64,000 bases of DNA, taken from the NCBI RefSeq assembly GCF_018390605.1, contig NZ_JAHBGD010000005.1:1-64000 (forward strand). The letters run 5' to 3'. Below, piece after piece: positions 39,303 through 47,954 of this stretch. Source of the DNA: Ancylobacter defluvii. Its GTDB lineage: Bacteria > Pseudomonadota > Alphaproteobacteria > Rhizobiales > Xanthobacteraceae. The position numbers and the translations under genes are program-made. Below the pieces are notes generated by a model. That model was not told the DNA's origin. It saw only the letters and a list, made by a program, of their open reading frames with translations, and made no database searches. Position 1 is the first letter of the stretch. Every line of letters begins with the position of its first letter.

Positions 39303-40140
39303 GGGTCGGGACTCATAACCAGTAGCTGACGGTGGCCGCGATGCAGACGGCAGCGAGGAAGTTGACGGTGTTGCGGTCGTATCGGGTGGCGATGCGACGG
39401 AAGTCCTTGAGGCGGCAGAACATGCGCTCGATGGCGTTTCGGTTGCGGTAGAGAACGGGGGAGAAACAGTTCTTCCCGCGCCGGTTGGCCTTGGGCAGGA
39501 TGTTGGGCATGGTGCCGTTCTCCTCGACCTGGCTGCGGATGGCGTTGCTGTCGTAGCCCTTGTCACCATGGAGGATGCGGGCTGCCGGCATCTGCTTCAG
39601 CAAAGCCGATCCCACCCTGCAATCGGCGACTTGGCCTCCGGTGAGCAGGAAGGCGATGGGCCGGCACTGGCGATCCGTCAGCGCGTGGATCTTGGTCGTG
39701 CGCCCGCCGCGAGAGCGGCCGATGGCTTGGTTGCGCTCCCCCCTTTTCCGCCCGATGCCGAGCGGTGCGCCTTCACGGCGGAGCTATCGATAAGCACCTG
39801 GGGCGGGGGACCGCCAGCGCTGGCCAGAGCATGGAAGAGATCGGTCCAAACGCCTTTGGCAGCCCAGCGGACATAACGGTTGTAAAGCGTCTTGCGTGGC
39901 CCGTAGTCGGGTGGCGCGTCGATCCAACGCCCGCCGGACTTGAGAACATGGACGATGCCGCTGATCACGCGGCGGTCGTCAACACGCGGCTTGCCGCGCG
40001 TATCCCTCGGTAGATGTGGCTCGATCCGAGCGAACTGCGCATCCGTGAGCCAGAAACGATCCGGATTCATTCGTGCTTCCTCCCGGAAGCGGTGAATCAC
40101 ACAGGGCCGGAGAACCCAACCATTTTATGGGTCCGAGCCC
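39303..40140 (-). mobile_element. IS5-family (IS427-like) insertion sequence, complete
   Basis: 838 bp. Ends GGGTCGGGACTCAT (left) and the inverse of ATGGGTCCGAGCCC (right) match at most positions, and TA lies outside each end within CTAG-like flanks. One transposase is encoded on the minus strand in two frames. It separates the restriction-modification gene from the phospholipase D operon. Confidence 0.87.
39313..40070 (-). CDS. IS5-family transposase, expressed by -1 frameshift
   Basis: The first frame begins MNPDRFWLTDAQFARIEPHL (SD GGAGGAAG 5 bases upstream) and includes GKPRVDDRRVISGIVHVLK and VLIDSSAVKAHRSA with the first Asp. At the run of four A and six G (minus strand, forward 39738-39747) a -1 shift gives KRGERNQAIGRSRGGRTTKI and continues into HGDKGYDSNAIR and YRNRNAIERMFCRLKDFRR to a stop at 39313. 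Catalytic DDE residues are all present, so the element may be active. Confidence 0.87.
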
Positions 40141-40486
40141 TAGAGGGCCTCCCTGAATGCCGATTCGATGTAAGGGTGACGTTGGGCTCTGTTGTGATCC
40201 ACCGTCTCCATTGACTGAGGTTGTGATGGCGCGGAATCCACCATCCGCGGAAGCTTCGACTCACGGCGGGTCCCGTCCGATTCGACAGCAAAATGGCCCC
40301 TTTTGGCATGAGCTTTCTCGTCCTTCACGAACAGGCCGGATGATGCCGAAGCTTCACCTTCTAAAGATCGGATCGACAACGTAAAGAGCTTTGGTCTTTA
40401 TATTTTCGTAAATATTGCTCGCATTCCCGTCCTTGCAATGTACAATAACGAAGTCTCGTTTCGCAGTATCCTCAAGGGGCAGGATG
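40141..40486. other. 346-bp leader before the phospholipase D operon
   Basis: No gene is seen. The last 90 bases are AT-richer (TTTATATTTTCGTAAATATTG) and probably contain the operon promoter. A GGGCTCTGTTGTGATCCACC stretch near 40182 resembles the end of an IS6-type element but no second end was found. Confidence 0.4.
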
Positions 40487-42307
40487 ATGCGCTTCAAATC
40501 GAATAAGGTGGGTGGATATCAGATCTTTGCAGTCAGTGGCACCAACACTGTTTCGTTCGGCATCGATTTCGATCGGGAGAAGGTTGATGGATTGCTCGGC
40601 TTTGCCGTCGAGCGCGAGGATCCGACCGAGAATGAGCGGTACTTCATGTACGGCTTCAAGGTTTTCGAAAGCATATACCCCGATCCTGACGCTAATCTTA
40701 TCGTTTCAACATTCTCTCAGCCGATCCAGAGCTTCGTATGGGATGATTTCACCGCGAAGGATGGGCGGACCTACACCTATTATTTTTATCCGCTCAAAGG
40801 GACGCCCAAGAACCTCGACCGCTCGGCCAAACCCATCCCGATCACCGTGACGACCGAGAAATTGTTCAGCAAAGGCGTGCACGACGTCTTCTTCAACCGC
40901 GGTGTCGCGAGCAGTCAGGCATATGCGCGTAAGTTCAAGAACAAGGCGCCGGACAAAATCGCCGAACCCGGCCGCACCGCCGCTCTCGAATGGCTGAGCC
41001 GTTCGCTCGACGAAGCGATCCTCGCCTTCATCGATAACGCCGAGGCCGGGGACACGCTGCTCGGTGCCTTCTACGAGTTCCGCTACCTTCCGGTAGCTGA
41101 GCGGCTCAAGGCTGCGATCGATCGCGGCGTATCGGTCAAACTGGTAATCGATGCGAAGAAGAACGGCTATACCGACAAGAACGGCAAGGTGTACCCCGAC
41201 TTCCCGCGAGACGACAATTTCGGCACGGTGCAGGACGCCAAGCTTCCTGAGAGCGCGGTCGCACGCTGGCGCGTGAACAATCCCGACGCCATCGCGCATA
41301 ACAAGTTCATGGTCCTCCTCACGGGCGCGGCGCAAGCCCCGGCGGAGGTATGGACCGGCTCGACCAATCTCTCGATGGGTGGCATCCATGGCCAGACCAA
41401 TGTCGGACACTGGTTGCGCGATCCCGGCGTGGCGGGCCATTTCAAGGCCTATTGGGCTCTCCTAGCAACCGACCCGGGCAAGACCGGCGCCGAAGATGCG
41501 GCCGGTGCCAGAAAGGCGATGGCCGCATGCCGTAAGAGCGTCGGCGACCTGCTGGCGACGCCTACCGACTGGAGGACGATTCCCGCCGGCACCACGCCGG
41601 TGTTCAGCCCTCGCGCGGCCGGCCAAGTTCTAGAGATGTACGCGGCTGCGCTCGATGAGTCCGCATCGCTCGGCTGCATCACGCTGGCCTTCGGCATCGG
41701 GGCGCTGTTCAAGGAGAAGCTCGTTCTCAATGACGGGGCGGGGCCTTTGATGTTCCTCATGCTCGAAAAGCAGGACAAGGCGCGCAAAGGTGCGACCAAG
41801 CCCTTTGTCCGGCTCGGTGCCAAGCACAATGTCTATTCTGCCTGGGGATCCTATATCGAGGATCCGCTCTACCGCTGGACGCGCGAGACGAATGCGCGCT
41901 CGCTCGGGCTCAACGTGCATGTGAGCTACATCCACTCGAAGTTCCTCCTGCATGACCCGCTCGGCGCCGACCCGATCGTCGTCACCGGCTCGGCCAACTT
42001 CTCGACCGCCTCGACAAACGACAATGACGAGAACATGCTGCTGATCCGCGGCGAGACACGGGTTGCGGACATCTATTTCACCGAGTTCAATCGGCTCTTT
42101 TTTCACTATTATTTTCGATCGGTCCGCGAGGAGACCCGGGCGCGGACACCGGCCAATAGCGCCGCCGCTGCCAATGCCGCCGCCGACGAGAGAGCCAGCC
42201 TCTTTCTCGACGGGACCGACGGCTGGCTCGGTAAATATAAGCCGGGAAGCCTGCGCATGAAGCGCGTGGCGATGTTCACCAAGATGTCCGGAGCGAAACC
42301 GACATGA
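40487..42307 (+). CDS. Phospholipase D-like protein with two HKD motifs
   Basis: 606 residues. Two PLD active-site motifs are present: HNKFMVLL with GSTNLS near residue 270, and HSKFLLHDPL with GSANFS near residue 482, so both halves of the bilobed PLD site exist. An N-terminal domain of about 130 residues (RFKSNKVGGYQIFAVSGTN, FVWDDFTAKDGRTYTYYF) has a beta-rich, fibronectin-like look. PLD-family proteins in bacterial islands can be nucleases or lipases; which applies is not visible. No signal peptide. AAGGGG lies 7 bases before the chosen ATG. It overlaps the next gene by four bases. Confidence 0.8.
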   Translation: MRFKSNKVGGYQIFAVSGTNTVSFGIDFDREKVDGLLGFAVEREDPTENERYFMYGFKVFESIYPDPDANLIVSTFSQPIQSFVWDDFTAKDGRTYTYYFYPLKGTPKNLDRSAKPIPITVTTEKLFSKGVHDVFFNRGVASSQAYARKFKNKAPDKIAEPGRTAALEWLSRSLDEAILAFIDNAEAGDTLLGAFYEFRYLPVAERLKAAIDRGVSVKLVIDAKKNGYTDKNGKVYPDFPRDDNFGTVQDAKLPESAVARWRVNNPDAIAHNKFMVLLTGAAQAPAEVWTGSTNLSMGGIHGQTNVGHWLRDPGVAGHFKAYWALLATDPGKTGAEDAAGARKAMAACRKSVGDLLATPTDWRTIPAGTTPVFSPRAAGQVLEMYAAALDESASLGCITLAFGIGALFKEKLVLNDGAGPLMFLMLEKQDKARKGATKPFVRLGAKHNVYSAWGSYIEDPLYRWTRETNARSLGLNVHVSYIHSKFLLHDPLGADPIVVTGSANFSTASTNDNDENMLLIRGETRVADIYFTEFNRLFFHYYFRSVREETRARTPANSAAAANAAADERASLFLDGTDGWLGKYKPGSLRMKRVAMFTKMSGAKPT

Positions 42308-43560
42308 GATCACGCGGGATCGCGCGACAGCTCATCTCCTCTACCTTCGCTGCCGCACTCCTATTAGCGTCGCCGGCCGGCGCGAATGAGGCACACGACG
42401 CATATGTCTATCTCCACAGTAACCCCGAGCTTGGAAAGGACCTGCCCAAGACCCATGCCTATATCGTAGCCCGGCTGCGGGCGCTCGGCGGCTTCACGTT
42501 CGACAACGTCCCCTCGCTGCCCTCGGCCGTGATCGCCATCCTCGACAGTGGCAGGCCTGGCCCGACGATCGCGCTTCGCGCAGACATGGACGCACGTCGG
42601 CTTGATACTGGCGACGAGCCGGTCAGCCACGATCCGCGCTCGCAGACGTCGGGCCTTATGCACAATTGCGGCCATGACGTTCACAGCGCGATGCTGCTCG
42701 GCGCCGCTGCCGAATTGCGCATGCATCCCGAAAACTTCACCGGCAAGATCGTCTTCGTGTTCCAGCCTGCCGAAGAAGTGAAGGGTGGTGCGGACGACAT
42801 CGTCGCCGACGGCGTGCTGTCGCGCCTCGGCGTTCGCGCGATCTTCGCCCAGCATGTCGTGCCCGGCCAGCCTGTCGGCGAGGTCAGCGTTTCGCAAGGC
42901 TCGGCGATGGCCGGCAGCAATACATTCAAGCTGATCCTGCGCGGGACGGCCTCGCACGCCGCGATGCCGTTCGAAGGCGCCGACCTCGGCGTGACGGCGG
43001 CGAAGGTGATCGTCGAGCTTGCCAACCTGCCTGCGCGCGGCTGGGATGTATCGAACCGCCCGGCGCTCATCTCAGTGACGAAGGTCGCTACCAACTCGAC
43101 GTCAATCAACGCGACGCCGGACGAGGTAACGATCGAAGGGACGCTGCGCGCCTTCGAGCCGCTCGGCGACAGCGCGACAACGGGCACGCTCAACAACCTG
43201 ATCTCGACCAGGGCAATGGCGCTGGCGCACGTTTATGGAACGACCGCCGAGTGGAGCGTGACGCCAGGGACACCGCCGACCGTCAACGATCTGGAGACGA
43301 TCCGCGCAATTGCAGCCGATCTCCCCGGCGTGGCGGGGATCACACTGACGGTCTCGACCGAACGCTACATGACCTCCGAGGATTTCGCCTATTATGGGCA
43401 AGTGCTGCCTGCCGTTTATTTTGGGCAAGGCATCGCCAAAGACAGCCTGGGCGGCGTGGGCGTCCACCAGAGCGAATTCACCATCCATCCTGACGCGATC
43501 GACAATGGCGTGCGCTTGCTCGTCGCGATGGCGAGTCTCGCGACTGCGAAACTTCACTGA
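42304..43560 (+). CDS. Exported M20-family amidohydrolase/peptidase (M20D-like)
   Basis: 418 residues. A signal peptide covers about residues 1-27 (LISSTFAAALLLASPAGA). The metal-site motifs ALRADMDA, GLMHNCGHDVHSAMLLGAAA and VFQPAEEVKGG are typical of M20D amidohydrolases (IAA-amino-acid hydrolase / hippurate hydrolase group); the dimerisation lid domain shows RGTASHAAMPFEGADLG. Enzymes of this group cleave N-acyl amino acids. The ATGA overlap with the phospholipase D-like gene shows coupling. Substrate unknown; the pairing with a PLD protein in a defence-rich island is unusual. Confidence 0.87.
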   Translation: MRSRGIARQLISSTFAAALLLASPAGANEAHDAYVYLHSNPELGKDLPKTHAYIVARLRALGGFTFDNVPSLPSAVIAILDSGRPGPTIALRADMDARRLDTGDEPVSHDPRSQTSGLMHNCGHDVHSAMLLGAAAELRMHPENFTGKIVFVFQPAEEVKGGADDIVADGVLSRLGVRAIFAQHVVPGQPVGEVSVSQGSAMAGSNTFKLILRGTASHAAMPFEGADLGVTAAKVIVELANLPARGWDVSNRPALISVTKVATNSTSINATPDEVTIEGTLRAFEPLGDSATTGTLNNLISTRAMALAHVYGTTAEWSVTPGTPPTVNDLETIRAIAADLPGVAGITLTVSTERYMTSEDFAYYGQVLPAVYFGQGIAKDSLGGVGVHQSEFTIHPDAIDNGVRLLVAMASLATAKLH

Positions 43561-44165
43561 AATTGGGGGCAACGACCGGCGGACGTCTCACCACGGACTA
43601 AGTCGACACCAGTGGTGGAAGATTATCGCCTCCTCAAAGGGGTGTGGTGCGTTGGGCTCGGCTACGAGACCCACATGGTGAAGCGGGAGCGCCAGTGTCG
43701 GCATCATGCTGCATGAGCTCATTCCTCGGCGCTTTCTAAACCAACGCAATTTCAATGACATAGGTGTTCGTAGTTTCGTTTCGGTCGGCGCGCCAAGTAC
43801 CGCCGATGGTCCGCTATGCCGCGATACATCAGCCGAATGCGGATGGGCCAAGGATTAAGCTGCCAGCAGATCACACGCTCCCAAAGGCAGTCAGCGGATT
43901 GAGTTTCAAGTAACTATCGCGAGCTCCTGGCGTCAGTCATGATTAGGTCGCCGAGGCCATCCCAATGGTTACCGCACCAGTTGCGGGGGCACTGACGGCG
44001 GCTATCCCTGGGCGCGCTATCTTCCGACGTCCAATCTGCGAGGCGATTCAGCGCCTTGGCGCGTCATTGAGAGGCATCCCCCTCTCCGGAACCTGCGCTT
44101 CATAAACGAGATTCGTAAACCTCCGCACTTTCGACAGTGCCAACGGGACGAAGCAGGACCTGCGA
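43561..44165. other. Right edge of the island: 605 bp with a gene remnant
   Basis: No full gene. The + frame GIMLHELIPRRFLNQRNFND continuing to a stop near 43860 looks like the 3' end of a decayed gene, and part of it (43746-43797) recurs at 62416-62467. The amidase operon, which looks chromosomal, ends at 44166, so the island boundary most likely lies within this gap. No clear copy of the tRNA-Glu 3' end was found. Confidence 0.45.
43746..43797 (+). repeat. Dispersed repeat copy 1 (about 52 bp)
   Basis: GCAATTTCAATGACATAGGT and the following 32 bases align without gaps to 62416-62467, with about 40 of 52 positions identical. In the same reading frame both encode NFNDIGV-x-SF and then GAP, so the relation is at protein level and points to remnants of the same gene family. 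Confidence 0.6.
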
Positions 44166-45503
44166 TCAGGTCCGTAGAAGCTGCTCGAGCCAGTTCGCCT
44201 GCGCGAGCGCCTGGTCGTCCTGCCCCGAGACCGTGCAAAGCTGGGTCGAGAGCGGCAAACCCTCCGCCGTGAATCCCGTTGGCAAAGCCACACTTGGCAT
44301 GTCGAGGAAACTGGCGATCATCGTCAGCGCCAGGGTTGCGACATTGACCTCGGCGAAGCGCGCGGAATCCGCCTCCAGCGGCGCCAACAGAGGAGGGAGA
44401 TGCTTGACGGTGGGCAGGATGAGAGTTGCGCCGCCCAGTTCCGTTCGCAGGCGGTGCATTTCCTGCGCGCGGATCGAGACGAGTTCCGCCGCCGCCTCGC
44501 CGGAGATGCGGGCGGCACCATCGAGCCGGCTCAGCACACGGGCATCGACAAGGGTCCGCTTCGGGCCGTTCAATGTGTCGAGGTGTAGCTGGCGTGCCTC
44601 AAAGGCGCCGAGCCAGCCGAGCGTCGCGATGGCCTCGCGTGCGCGGTACCAGGCCTCTATGCGCTGCCGACGGATCGGCGCGTGCCGGGACAGTCGCGCC
44701 AGAACCTCCTCGAAGTGAGACCGGACGGGCGCCGTGACCGCCGGATCATCCAGTATGGATTCGTCGACGACGAACGGCGCTGGTGTAAGCGGTAGCGGTA
44801 GCGGTCGCCACGGGAGGCCGCGCATCGCCGCGTCCATCGTGGCACAGTCGGCAATGCTGCCGGCGAGTGGGCCGAGGCTGTCGAGGCTCCGCGCCAGAGG
44901 AAACACGCCGGCCATGTCGTAACGCGCCTGCGAGGCCTTGTAGCCGACGCAGCCGGTGAAGGTGGCGGGCACCCGCACCGAGCCGGCCGTGTCGGTGCCG
45001 ATGGCCGCCGGCACGATCCCGCGCTGCACGGCAACGGCCGAGCCACAGGAGGAGCCGCCCGGCATGCGCGGCTCGCTCCCCGGCAGGTCGGCGGTCGGCG
45101 TGCCGAAATGCGGGTTGGCGCCGAGGCCGGAAAAGGCGAACTCGCTGAGATTGGTCTTGCCGATCGGGATGAAGCCAAGGCGCCGTGTCGCCGCGACCAC
45201 CGGCGCGTCGACCGTTGCCGGCGCCGCATCGTCACGGGTGCGCGATCCGGCGCTGGTGCGCGTGCCGGCGATGTCGAACAGGTCCTTCCACGCGATCGGA
45301 ATGCCGTCATGTCGACTGAGCGATCGCCCCTCCGCCCAGCGCCGGCGGGCGGCATGGGCTTCCGCAAGCGCCTCCTCCTCCATCAGCGTGATGAACACGG
45401 CATCGGACTCCCGCGCCCGCTCCAGCGCGCGCTCGACCAACTGGACCGGATCGGTTCGGCCGGCAGCGAGATCGGCGGCGAGGTCGTCGAGGCTCTCGGG
45501 CAT
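44166..45503 (-). CDS. Amidase-signature family amidase
   Basis: 445 residues from MPESLDDLAADLAAGRTDPV. The Ser-cisSer-Lys triad is visible: Lys in IPIAWKDLFDIAG, the Gly-Ser-rich motif MPGGSSCGSAVAV, and the nucleophile region GTDTAGSVRVPATFTG. The family hydrolyses carboxamides, and GatA, allophanate hydrolase and aryl acylamidases are relatives. It is the last gene of a nine-gene minus-strand operon for uptake and breakdown of an unidentified nitrogen compound; 73 bases separate it from the RraA-like gene. An upstream in-frame start would add 36 non-homologous residues. Confidence 0.88.
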   Translation of the reverse strand: MPESLDDLAADLAAGRTDPVQLVERALERARESDAVFITLMEEEALAEAHAARRRWAEGRSLSRHDGIPIAWKDLFDIAGTRTSAGSRTRDDAAPATVDAPVVAATRRLGFIPIGKTNLSEFAFSGLGANPHFGTPTADLPGSEPRMPGGSSCGSAVAVQRGIVPAAIGTDTAGSVRVPATFTGCVGYKASQARYDMAGVFPLARSLDSLGPLAGSIADCATMDAAMRGLPWRPLPLPLTPAPFVVDESILDDPAVTAPVRSHFEEVLARLSRHAPIRRQRIEAWYRAREAIATLGWLGAFEARQLHLDTLNGPKRTLVDARVLSRLDGAARISGEAAAELVSIRAQEMHRLRTELGGATLILPTVKHLPPLLAPLEADSARFAEVNVATLALTMIASFLDMPSVALPTGFTAEGLPLSTQLCTVSGQDDQALAQANWLEQLLRT

Positions 45504-45576
45504 GTTCGGCTCCGGCGTCAAAGGAAGCTCCCGGCCGGCGATGGAACGGCGCCGGCCGAGAGTGATCTCCTGTGTG

Positions 45577-46278
45577 TCAGACGTGACCGTACTTCGCCAG
45601 CGCATCGGCAAGCGAGAGGCCGTTGGCCAGTTCGGCGCGAATGGCGACCTCGGTGCGTGTGAGGCGTTCGGCCTCGACGAGCACGGTCTCGACCACGCCG
45701 GCGGGGATGACGATCACCCCGTCCTCGTCGCCGAGCAGGAAGTCGCCCGGCGAAACCTCGACGGTGCGGCTGGTGGCGCCGCGCATGACCACCGGTACCT
45801 GCCAAGCATTGACCTTCCAGCGGCCGATCGACTGGGTGGGCGTGCGGTAGCGCGCGAAGACCGGAAAGCCGTGCTCGCCGATCCAGCGAATGTCGCGGAT
45901 GCCCCCGTCGATCACCGCGCCGACACTGCCGCGCTCCTTCATGCCGAGGGCGATCAACTCGCCGAAATAGCATACGCCTTCGCCTTCGCCGCTCCACACG
46001 GTGATCTCATCCGGGCCGACGCCGTGGCAGGCCTTCATCTTCTCGGCGTCGCCGCCGAGCGGATAGGGGGTCTTCTGGCCGCGGATCGTGTAGGCCCAGC
46101 CGGCGATGCGGTTATTGTGCGCGGGATAGGGCGCGAAGTCGGCGGCGAGGCTCTGGTCCATGAAGCCGAGCGTATCGAGCACGTCGGCGACGTTCGAGGT
46201 GTCGACGGCGAGGTAGCGGCGGCGGATATCGGCCTTCTGCTCCGGGGTGAGGGCGGGCGCGTTGTCCGTGGTGGTCAT
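45577..46278 (-). CDS. RraA-like / HMG aldolase-family protein
   Basis: 233 residues. The core GAVIDGGIRDIRWIGEHGFPVF holds the Asp and Arg that bind metal and substrate in 4-hydroxy-4-methyl-2-oxoglutarate and 4-carboxy-4-hydroxy-2-oxoadipate aldolases; the C-terminal VSPGDFLLGDEDGVIVIP is also typical. It may act as an aldolase or decarboxylase on an oxo-acid produced by the neighbouring enzymes. True RraA (RNase E inhibitor) lacks this catabolic context. The gene is 17 bases downstream of the SDR gene. Confidence 0.85.
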   Translation of the reverse strand: MTTTDNAPALTPEQKADIRRRYLAVDTSNVADVLDTLGFMDQSLAADFAPYPAHNNRIAGWAYTIRGQKTPYPLGGDAEKMKACHGVGPDEITVWSGEGEGVCYFGELIALGMKERGSVGAVIDGGIRDIRWIGEHGFPVFARYRTPTQSIGRWKVNAWQVPVVMRGATSRTVEVSPGDFLLGDEDGVIVIPAGVVETVLVEAERLTRTEVAIRAELANGLSLADALAKYGHV

Positions 46279-46295
46279 CGGGGTGTCTCCCTGGG

Positions 46296-47081
46296 TCAGA
46301 TATTCGGCAGATAGCCGCCGTCGACGCGGATCACCGAGCCGGTGATGTAGGCGGCGCGGGCGCTGGCAAGAAAGGCGACGGCATCGGCATATTCCTCCGG
46401 CGTGCCGTAGCGCCCCACGGGGATGGAGCCCGTGCTCTCGGCGATGATATCGTCGACGGTCCGTCCCTCACGCTTCGCCTTCTGCTCGTCGAGAAAACGG
46501 ATACGTGCGGTGGCGATGCGGCCAGGCAGGACGACATTGGCCGTGATGCCGAACGGCGCCACTTCCCGTGCCAGTGTCTTCGACCAGCCGACGAGGGCGG
46601 AGCGCAGCGCGTTGGAGACGCCGAGGTTGGGGATCGGTGCCACCACGCCGGATGAGGTGGAAGTGATGATGCGGCCCCATTCGCGTGCCCGCATGTTCGG
46701 CAGCACGCGATCGGTGAGATGGATTACCGACAGCACCATGGCGCGAAACTGCGTCTCCCAGCTTGCCGGCGCGACGCCATGGGCGGGGCTCGGGGGCGGC
46801 CCGACGGTGTTGTTGACGAGGATGTCGACCGGCCCGAGCGCCGCCTCGATGGCCGCGACATGGCCGTCGCAGGCGTCGATGTCGGCGAGGTTCCACAGGA
46901 GCGGCAGCGCAACTCCGCCCGAGGCTTCGATGGCGGCCTGGGTGGCCGTCAGAGCCTCGGCGTCGATGTCGGCGAGGGCGACCCTCGCTCCTTCCGCCGC
47001 CAGTGTCCGGGCGATGGCACGGCCGAGCCCGCCCCCGGCGCCGAGAACCAGCGCCGTGCGTCCGTTCAGTTCCAGATCCAT
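46296..47081 (-). CDS. Short-chain dehydrogenase/reductase with altered active site
   Basis: 261 residues. The Rossmann motif LVLGAGGGLGRAIARTL (near residue 11), ILVNNTVG and the C-terminal ITGSVIRVDGGYLPNI are classical SDR. At the catalytic site, where Tyr-x3-Lys is expected after the Ser (TSTSSG), the sequence is GVSNALRSALVGWSK, i.e. Ser and Arg replace Tyr and Lys. A subgroup of FabG-like SDRs with this pattern exists, so it may be a non-standard or substrate-binding SDR. It sits between the RraA-like and the aspartate-dehydrogenase-like genes. Confidence 0.87.
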   Translation of the reverse strand: MDLELNGRTALVLGAGGGLGRAIARTLAAEGARVALADIDAEALTATQAAIEASGGVALPLLWNLADIDACDGHVAAIEAALGPVDILVNNTVGPPPSPAHGVAPASWETQFRAMVLSVIHLTDRVLPNMRAREWGRIITSTSSGVVAPIPNLGVSNALRSALVGWSKTLAREVAPFGITANVVLPGRIATARIRFLDEQKAKREGRTVDDIIAESTGSIPVGRYGTPEEYADAVAFLASARAAYITGSVIRVDGGYLPNI

Positions 47082-47093
47082 GGGAATGACTTT

Positions 47094-47954
47094 CTACGAT
47101 CCGACCCGCAGCGGCGCGTTCAGCTTGCGCAGGTAGGAAATGACCGAGAGCGCGGTGATGCGCCCGGTCTTGGGATTGTCGGTCGGCACATTGGCGATCG
47201 ACATGGTGAAGCTCGCCGAATCCGCGTCGACCTCGATCGTGTGGGTGTTGCGGGTGAGCGCGGGATCGGCCCAGATCTCCAGCCGGGTGCGATCCGGCCC
47301 GATGCCGGCCAGTGCCAGCGCCACGGCCACGTTGAGATTGGCGGGAAAGCCGATGGCCGCCTCACGGGGGGTGCCGTCGAAGACGCGCAGCGGCTCGGTG
47401 ATGTCGTCGATGGCGATGTCGTGCTCGACCAGATAAGGCGCCCCGACCAGCCCCTTCACCGGCTTGCGGGTGATCATGCGCACCGATCGGATCTCGCCCT
47501 CCGCCGCCGCCGTCACGGCATCGAGTCCCAGCAGGGCGCCGGTCGGCACCACGATCTGCCCGCCATGGGTGCGGGCCAGCTCGATAAGGTTCTGATGCGA
47601 CAGGATCGCCCCGGAGGAGAGCACGATCACCGTCTTGCCGGCCCTGAGGAAGGGCTCGGCGATCGCGGGCAGCAGTGCCGCGGGCGCGCATTCGACGACG
47701 ATGTCGGCAAGGGCCTCCAGCTCCTCGACCGGCACCACCGGCACCGGGCGCCGCAGATGCGCCAGCCGCTCGGCCGCGCGGACGCGGTCGTGGGCAGAGA
47801 CCGCGACGAGCGCACAGCCGGGCATGCCCTCATCTAGGGCATGAGCCACGCGCAGGCCGACGGCGCCGAGGCCGGCGATGGCGACGCGAAGCACGCCCCT
47901 GCTGTGATCGGGCGTGGCCGGCGCGGGTGCCGGCTCGGTGTCGGGAGAACTCAT
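47094..47954 (-). CDS. Aspartate dehydrogenase-like protein (NadX/DUF108 family)
   Basis: 286 residues. A Rossmann motif VAIAGLGAVGLRVAHAL (near residue 24) and the family segments VVECAPAALLPAIAEPF, VPTGALLGLDAV and IGFPANLNVAVALALAG match L-aspartate dehydrogenase. The enzyme class oxidises L-aspartate to iminoaspartate with NAD(P) or runs the reverse amination. Within this operon it more likely acts on an amino or imino acid derived from the imported compound. The start overlaps the stop of the PuuE-like gene by four bases. Confidence 0.82.
   Translation of the reverse strand: MSSPDTEPAPAPATPDHSRGVLRVAIAGLGAVGLRVAHALDEGMPGCALVAVSAHDRVRAAERLAHLRRPVPVVPVEELEALADIVVECAPAALLPAIAEPFLRAGKTVIVLSSGAILSHQNLIELARTHGGQIVVPTGALLGLDAVTAAAEGEIRSVRMITRKPVKGLVGAPYLVEHDIAIDDITEPLRVFDGTPREAAIGFPANLNVAVALALAGIGPDRTRLEIWADPALTRNTHTIEVDADSASFTMSIANVPTDNPKTGRITALSVISYLRKLNAPLRVGS

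Noticed and set aside
40182..40204. GGGCTCTGTTGTGATCCACC as the end of an IS6-type element
   Set aside because: No opposite end, transposase or target duplication could be found.
43588..43851. 87-codon minus-strand frame at the right edge of the island
   Set aside because: The plus-strand frame is the one conserved with 62.4 kb, so the minus frame is taken as its shadow.
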